From NCBI GenBank assembly GCA_964633715.1, contig CAZWHQ010000108.1, positions 1-5,523 on the forward strand: DNA of 5,523 nt. The letters run 5' to 3'. The notes below the pieces were generated by a model, which saw only the letters and a list, made by a program, of their open reading frames with translations, was not told where the DNA came from and did not search any database. Both the position numbers and the translations under genes were made by a program. Within the stretch, counting starts at the first letter, position 1; each line of letters starts with the position of its first letter. This DNA is from JAUWVG01 sp964633715 (GTDB lineage Bacteria > Acidobacteriota > Aminicenantia > Aminicenantales > Aminicenantaceae). Positions 4,884-5,523 of the stretch are shown here, piece after piece.

Positions 4884-4900
4884 GGACACAATATGGACAC
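4884..4900 (+). promoter_or_regulatory. Paired GGACAC words, possible integrase arm sites (copy 2)
   Basis: GGACAC lies at 4884-4889 and 4895-4900, within an ATGGACACAAT-type repeat of period 11. The first begins 119 bp after base 4765, exactly as in copy 1. The sequence can be read as QMDTIWTQFK then stop, like an integrase tail, but an in-frame TAA at 4858-4860 argues against an intact gene end. Confidence 0.45.
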
Positions 4901-5071
4901 AATTTAAATGATGGAACAGCCTATAAATCAATGATATGCGTCACTCCCTTAGTTTTTTTTCTCTTTATCATTTTGTATGAATTAGTTTAATTTCGCCCGT
5001 TACCTTCATAATTCGAGCCAAAATTTTAGGCGTATGGTATCATTAAATCAAAACGAGAGAGGAGTACTATG

Positions 5072-5464
5072 ATGGCGGAATTAAAAACTCGGAAAAATGA
5101 TGCTAGTGTTGAAAAATTTGTAAATTCTGTTGAAAATAAAACCCAAAAAGAAGATGCAAAAGTTCTTCTAAAACTATTTAAAGACATAACAAAAGAGGAA
5201 CCTGCCATGTGGGGTGATAGCATTATAGGTTATGGGTCTTACCGTTATAAGTCCGATCGCAGCACCCAAGAAGGGGATTGGCCACTTACTGGATTTTCTC
5301 CTCGTAAACAGAACTTATCTATTTATATCATGCCTGGATTCAAGGATTATGGTGAACTTTTAAAAAATTTGGGTAAATATAAGAACAGTGTATCCTGCCT
5401 TTATATTAATAAACTGGCCGATGTAGATATAAAAGTACTAGAAGAGACTATAAAAAAAGGTTAA
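5072..5464 (+). CDS. DUF1801 family protein
   Basis: A complete small cytoplasmic protein of 130 residues, predicted to have the compact DUF1801 (YdhG-like) fold, whose biochemical role is not established. Family hallmarks are MAELKT at the start, EEPAMWGDSIIGYGSYRYK (about 42-60) and GDWPLTGFSPRKQN (about 68-81), followed by a SIYIMPGF strand and SCLYINKLADVD (about 108-119). Length matches the family and no part is missing. Two ATG codons are adjacent (5069 and 5072). I chose 5072 because AGGAG at 5060-5064 is then 7 nt away instead of 4, and because relatives usually begin MAELKT. There is no signal peptide or membrane segment. The gene stands alone in AT-rich DNA, in the same direction as the stranded tRNA promoter at 4699. 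No link to the HD-GYP protein is evident. Confidence 0.9.
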   Translation: MAELKTRKNDASVEKFVNSVENKTQKEDAKVLLKLFKDITKEEPAMWGDSIIGYGSYRYKSDRSTQEGDWPLTGFSPRKQNLSIYIMPGFKDYGELLKNLGKYKNSVSCLYINKLADVDIKVLEETIKKG

Positions 5465-5484
5465 ATCTATTTCGTTTTGGCCTT

Positions 5485-5498
5485 GAGGCAAATGCCTC
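5485..5498 (+). terminator. Weak terminator-like hairpin after the DUF1801 gene
   Basis: GAGGC (5485-5489) and GCCTC (5494-5498) form a perfect 5-bp stem with loop AAAT, 20 bp after the stop codon. No T run follows, so intrinsic termination is doubtful. The minus strand from the edge to a TAG at 5469-5467 is open for 18 codons, so this could instead be the tail of a gene entering from the right. Confidence 0.3.
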
Positions 5499-5523
5499 GC
5501 AAATTCACCCCACTTTCCCCCTT

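Larger units (their letters stand above)
4766..5068. other. Element-end-like noncoding segment before the DUF1801 gene
   Basis: No gene is supported over about 300 bp. The first 135 bp resemble 948-1085 at matched positions. They contain three tandem 10-mers and a GGACAC pair, listed separately. The remainder (about 4910-5050) is AT-rich. It includes CATAAT at 5007-5012 and TATCAT at 5038-5043 as possible -10 elements for the DUF1801 gene, but neither has a convincing -35. Confidence 0.5.

Noticed and set aside
4878..4913. Integrase C-terminal coding tail (QMDTIWTQFK, stop)
   Set aside because: An in-frame stop at 4858-4860 leaves fewer than 20 codons, so it is not annotated as a gene; kept as an alternative reading of the GGACAC pair.
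5026..5223. Minus-strand open frame over the start of the DUF1801 gene
   Set aside because: It is the shadow of a clear family match on the plus strand and has no start signals of its own.
5467..5523. Minus-strand gene tail entering from the right edge (18 codons ending in TAG)
   Set aside because: Too short to distinguish from chance; mentioned only with the hairpin at 5485.

Overview
The window looks like an accessory stretch of a bacterial chromosome that has taken repeated insertions at tRNA genes. The host is probably a deltaproteobacterium in the broad sense (Desulfobacterota or similar). This is inferred from the family style of the six-PAS HD-GYP protein, the cysteine-bearing PAS fragment and the DUF1801 protein, and from the low-to-moderate GC. 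No lineage marker is present, so the assignment is tentative.

Left part (1-850): a graveyard of gene pieces. On the minus strand a PAS-domain protein starts at 482 with a good ribosome binding site, but after about 133 codons it runs into sequence that reads, in another frame, like the conserved core of gamma-glutamyltransferase. A 10-bp tandem duplication breaks that second frame. From 564 to 734 lies a short GC-richer remnant that can be read on either strand and that I cannot identify.

Middle part (852-4673): this opens with a strong extended -10 promoter and the 5' half of a tRNA-Arg gene, which stops in the anticodon arm. About 180 bp later comes the 3' half of a tRNA-Leu(CAA) gene. After a noncoding leader with a 9-bp inverted repeat (a possible pseudoknot) and a sigma70-like promoter comes the one large gene, 1528-4530. 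It encodes a soluble 1000-residue sensor with six PAS domains and a C-terminal HD-GYP domain, a likely cyclic-di-GMP phosphodiesterase. Behind it sit two dyads and the last 19 codons of an unidentified, possibly TPR-type, gene.

Right part (4674-5523): the same promoter plus tRNA-Arg 5' half recurs, with the 39-bp promoter block identical and the tRNA half differing at 2 of 40 positions. It again ends in the anticodon arm. In both copies a pair of GGACAC words, 11 bp apart, begins exactly 119 bp after the last shared tRNA base. A complete DUF1801 gene follows at 5072-5464.

Reading of the whole: the two tRNA halves and their matching downstream sequence look like the same end of two related site-specific elements. 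They suggest serial insertion at one tRNA-Arg(CCG) target, with displaced promoter-plus-5'-half modules left between cargo genes. In both units the stranded tRNA promoter points toward the cargo gene. No integrase gene lies in the window, so the mechanism is inference. The two cargo genes have no evident functional link.
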